Of a stretch of 8,469 nt of DNA, positions 8,458 through 8,469 are shown piece by piece. Both the position numbers and the translations under genes were made by a program. Within the stretch, counting starts at the first letter, position 1. The number at the start of each line of letters is the position of its first letter. The notes beneath the pieces are model-generated. The model was not told the DNA's origin. It did no database searches and saw only the letters and a program-made list of their open reading frames with translations. Source of the DNA: an uncultured Candidatus Melainabacteria bacterium (GTDB lineage Bacteria > Cyanobacteriota > Vampirovibrionia > LMEP-6097); NCBI GenBank assembly GCA_937927525.1, contig CALBDR010000033.1, positions 1 through 8,469 on the forward strand, read 5' to 3'.

Positions 8458-8469
8458 TGAAAATCGTGA

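Noticed and set aside
1..8469. TAG recoded to glutamine, as in some phages
   Set aside because: TAG ends the 57-, 65-, 54- and 33-aa genes, three of them at tight junctions where read-through would run into promoters. No conserved protein here contains an in-frame TAG. Only the 2067 stop has a coding-like sequel.
8458..8469. Plus-strand ATG AAA ATC GTG at the window edge as a divergent gene start
   Set aside because: Only four codons are visible, and its apparent Shine-Dalgarno (AAGG) is just the complement of promoter copy 11.

Overview
The window looks like accessory DNA from a large tailed bacteriophage. About 31 very short genes (32 to 223 residues), all read from the minus strand, are packed with 0-50 bp gaps or 1-11 bp overlaps. 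Most have no assignable function, and several have the look of small proteins common in phages. A phage-type bS21 ribosomal protein and an FkbM-type methyltransferase fit this. A lipobox protein and two tiny one-helix membrane proteins suggest a host with a Gram-negative-type envelope. No structural, replication or packaging gene is present, so phage type and host cannot be named more closely.

Layout, in minus-strand reading order from the right. From 8469 to about 3395 the DNA is moderately GC-rich (sampled lines near 50-60%). Genes are grouped in transcription units of one to four genes. Each unit starts with a copy of the same promoter cassette: a -35-like TTGCCT, an invariant 17 bp spacer that almost always begins TGTCC, and a -10-like GATACT. 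I find eleven copies; ten precede a gene. In five the ATG lies exactly 6 nt after the -10 hexamer, so the predicted first transcribed base is the A of the start codon, which means leaderless mRNA. In the others the leader would be at most about 4 nt. Genes inside a unit often carry a Shine-Dalgarno sequence in the end of the preceding gene, so two initiation modes seem to alternate.

Between about 3963 and 2741 sits a group of envelope-type proteins: a 33-residue one-helix protein, a 131-residue protein with an N-terminal membrane anchor, a putative lipoprotein and a 35-residue one-helix protein. From about 2850 to position 1 the DNA becomes AT-rich (sampled line about 35% GC), the cassette is absent and Shine-Dalgarno sequences are rare. 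This part carries bS21, FkbM methyltransferase and small unknowns. Two sigma70-like promoters there (before bS21 and before the 88-residue gene) also lie so close to the ATG that transcripts would be leaderless or nearly so.

Main points of interest: the array of promoter cassettes fused to start codons, its possible link with phage bS21 (a ribosomal protein next to the anti-Shine-Dalgarno), one cassette with no evident gene behind it, a 20 bp direct repeat about 5.9 kb apart, and an in-frame coding-like stretch after a TAG stop. No tRNA, CRISPR array, insertion sequence or convincing rho-independent terminator was seen, and no plus-strand gene is supported.
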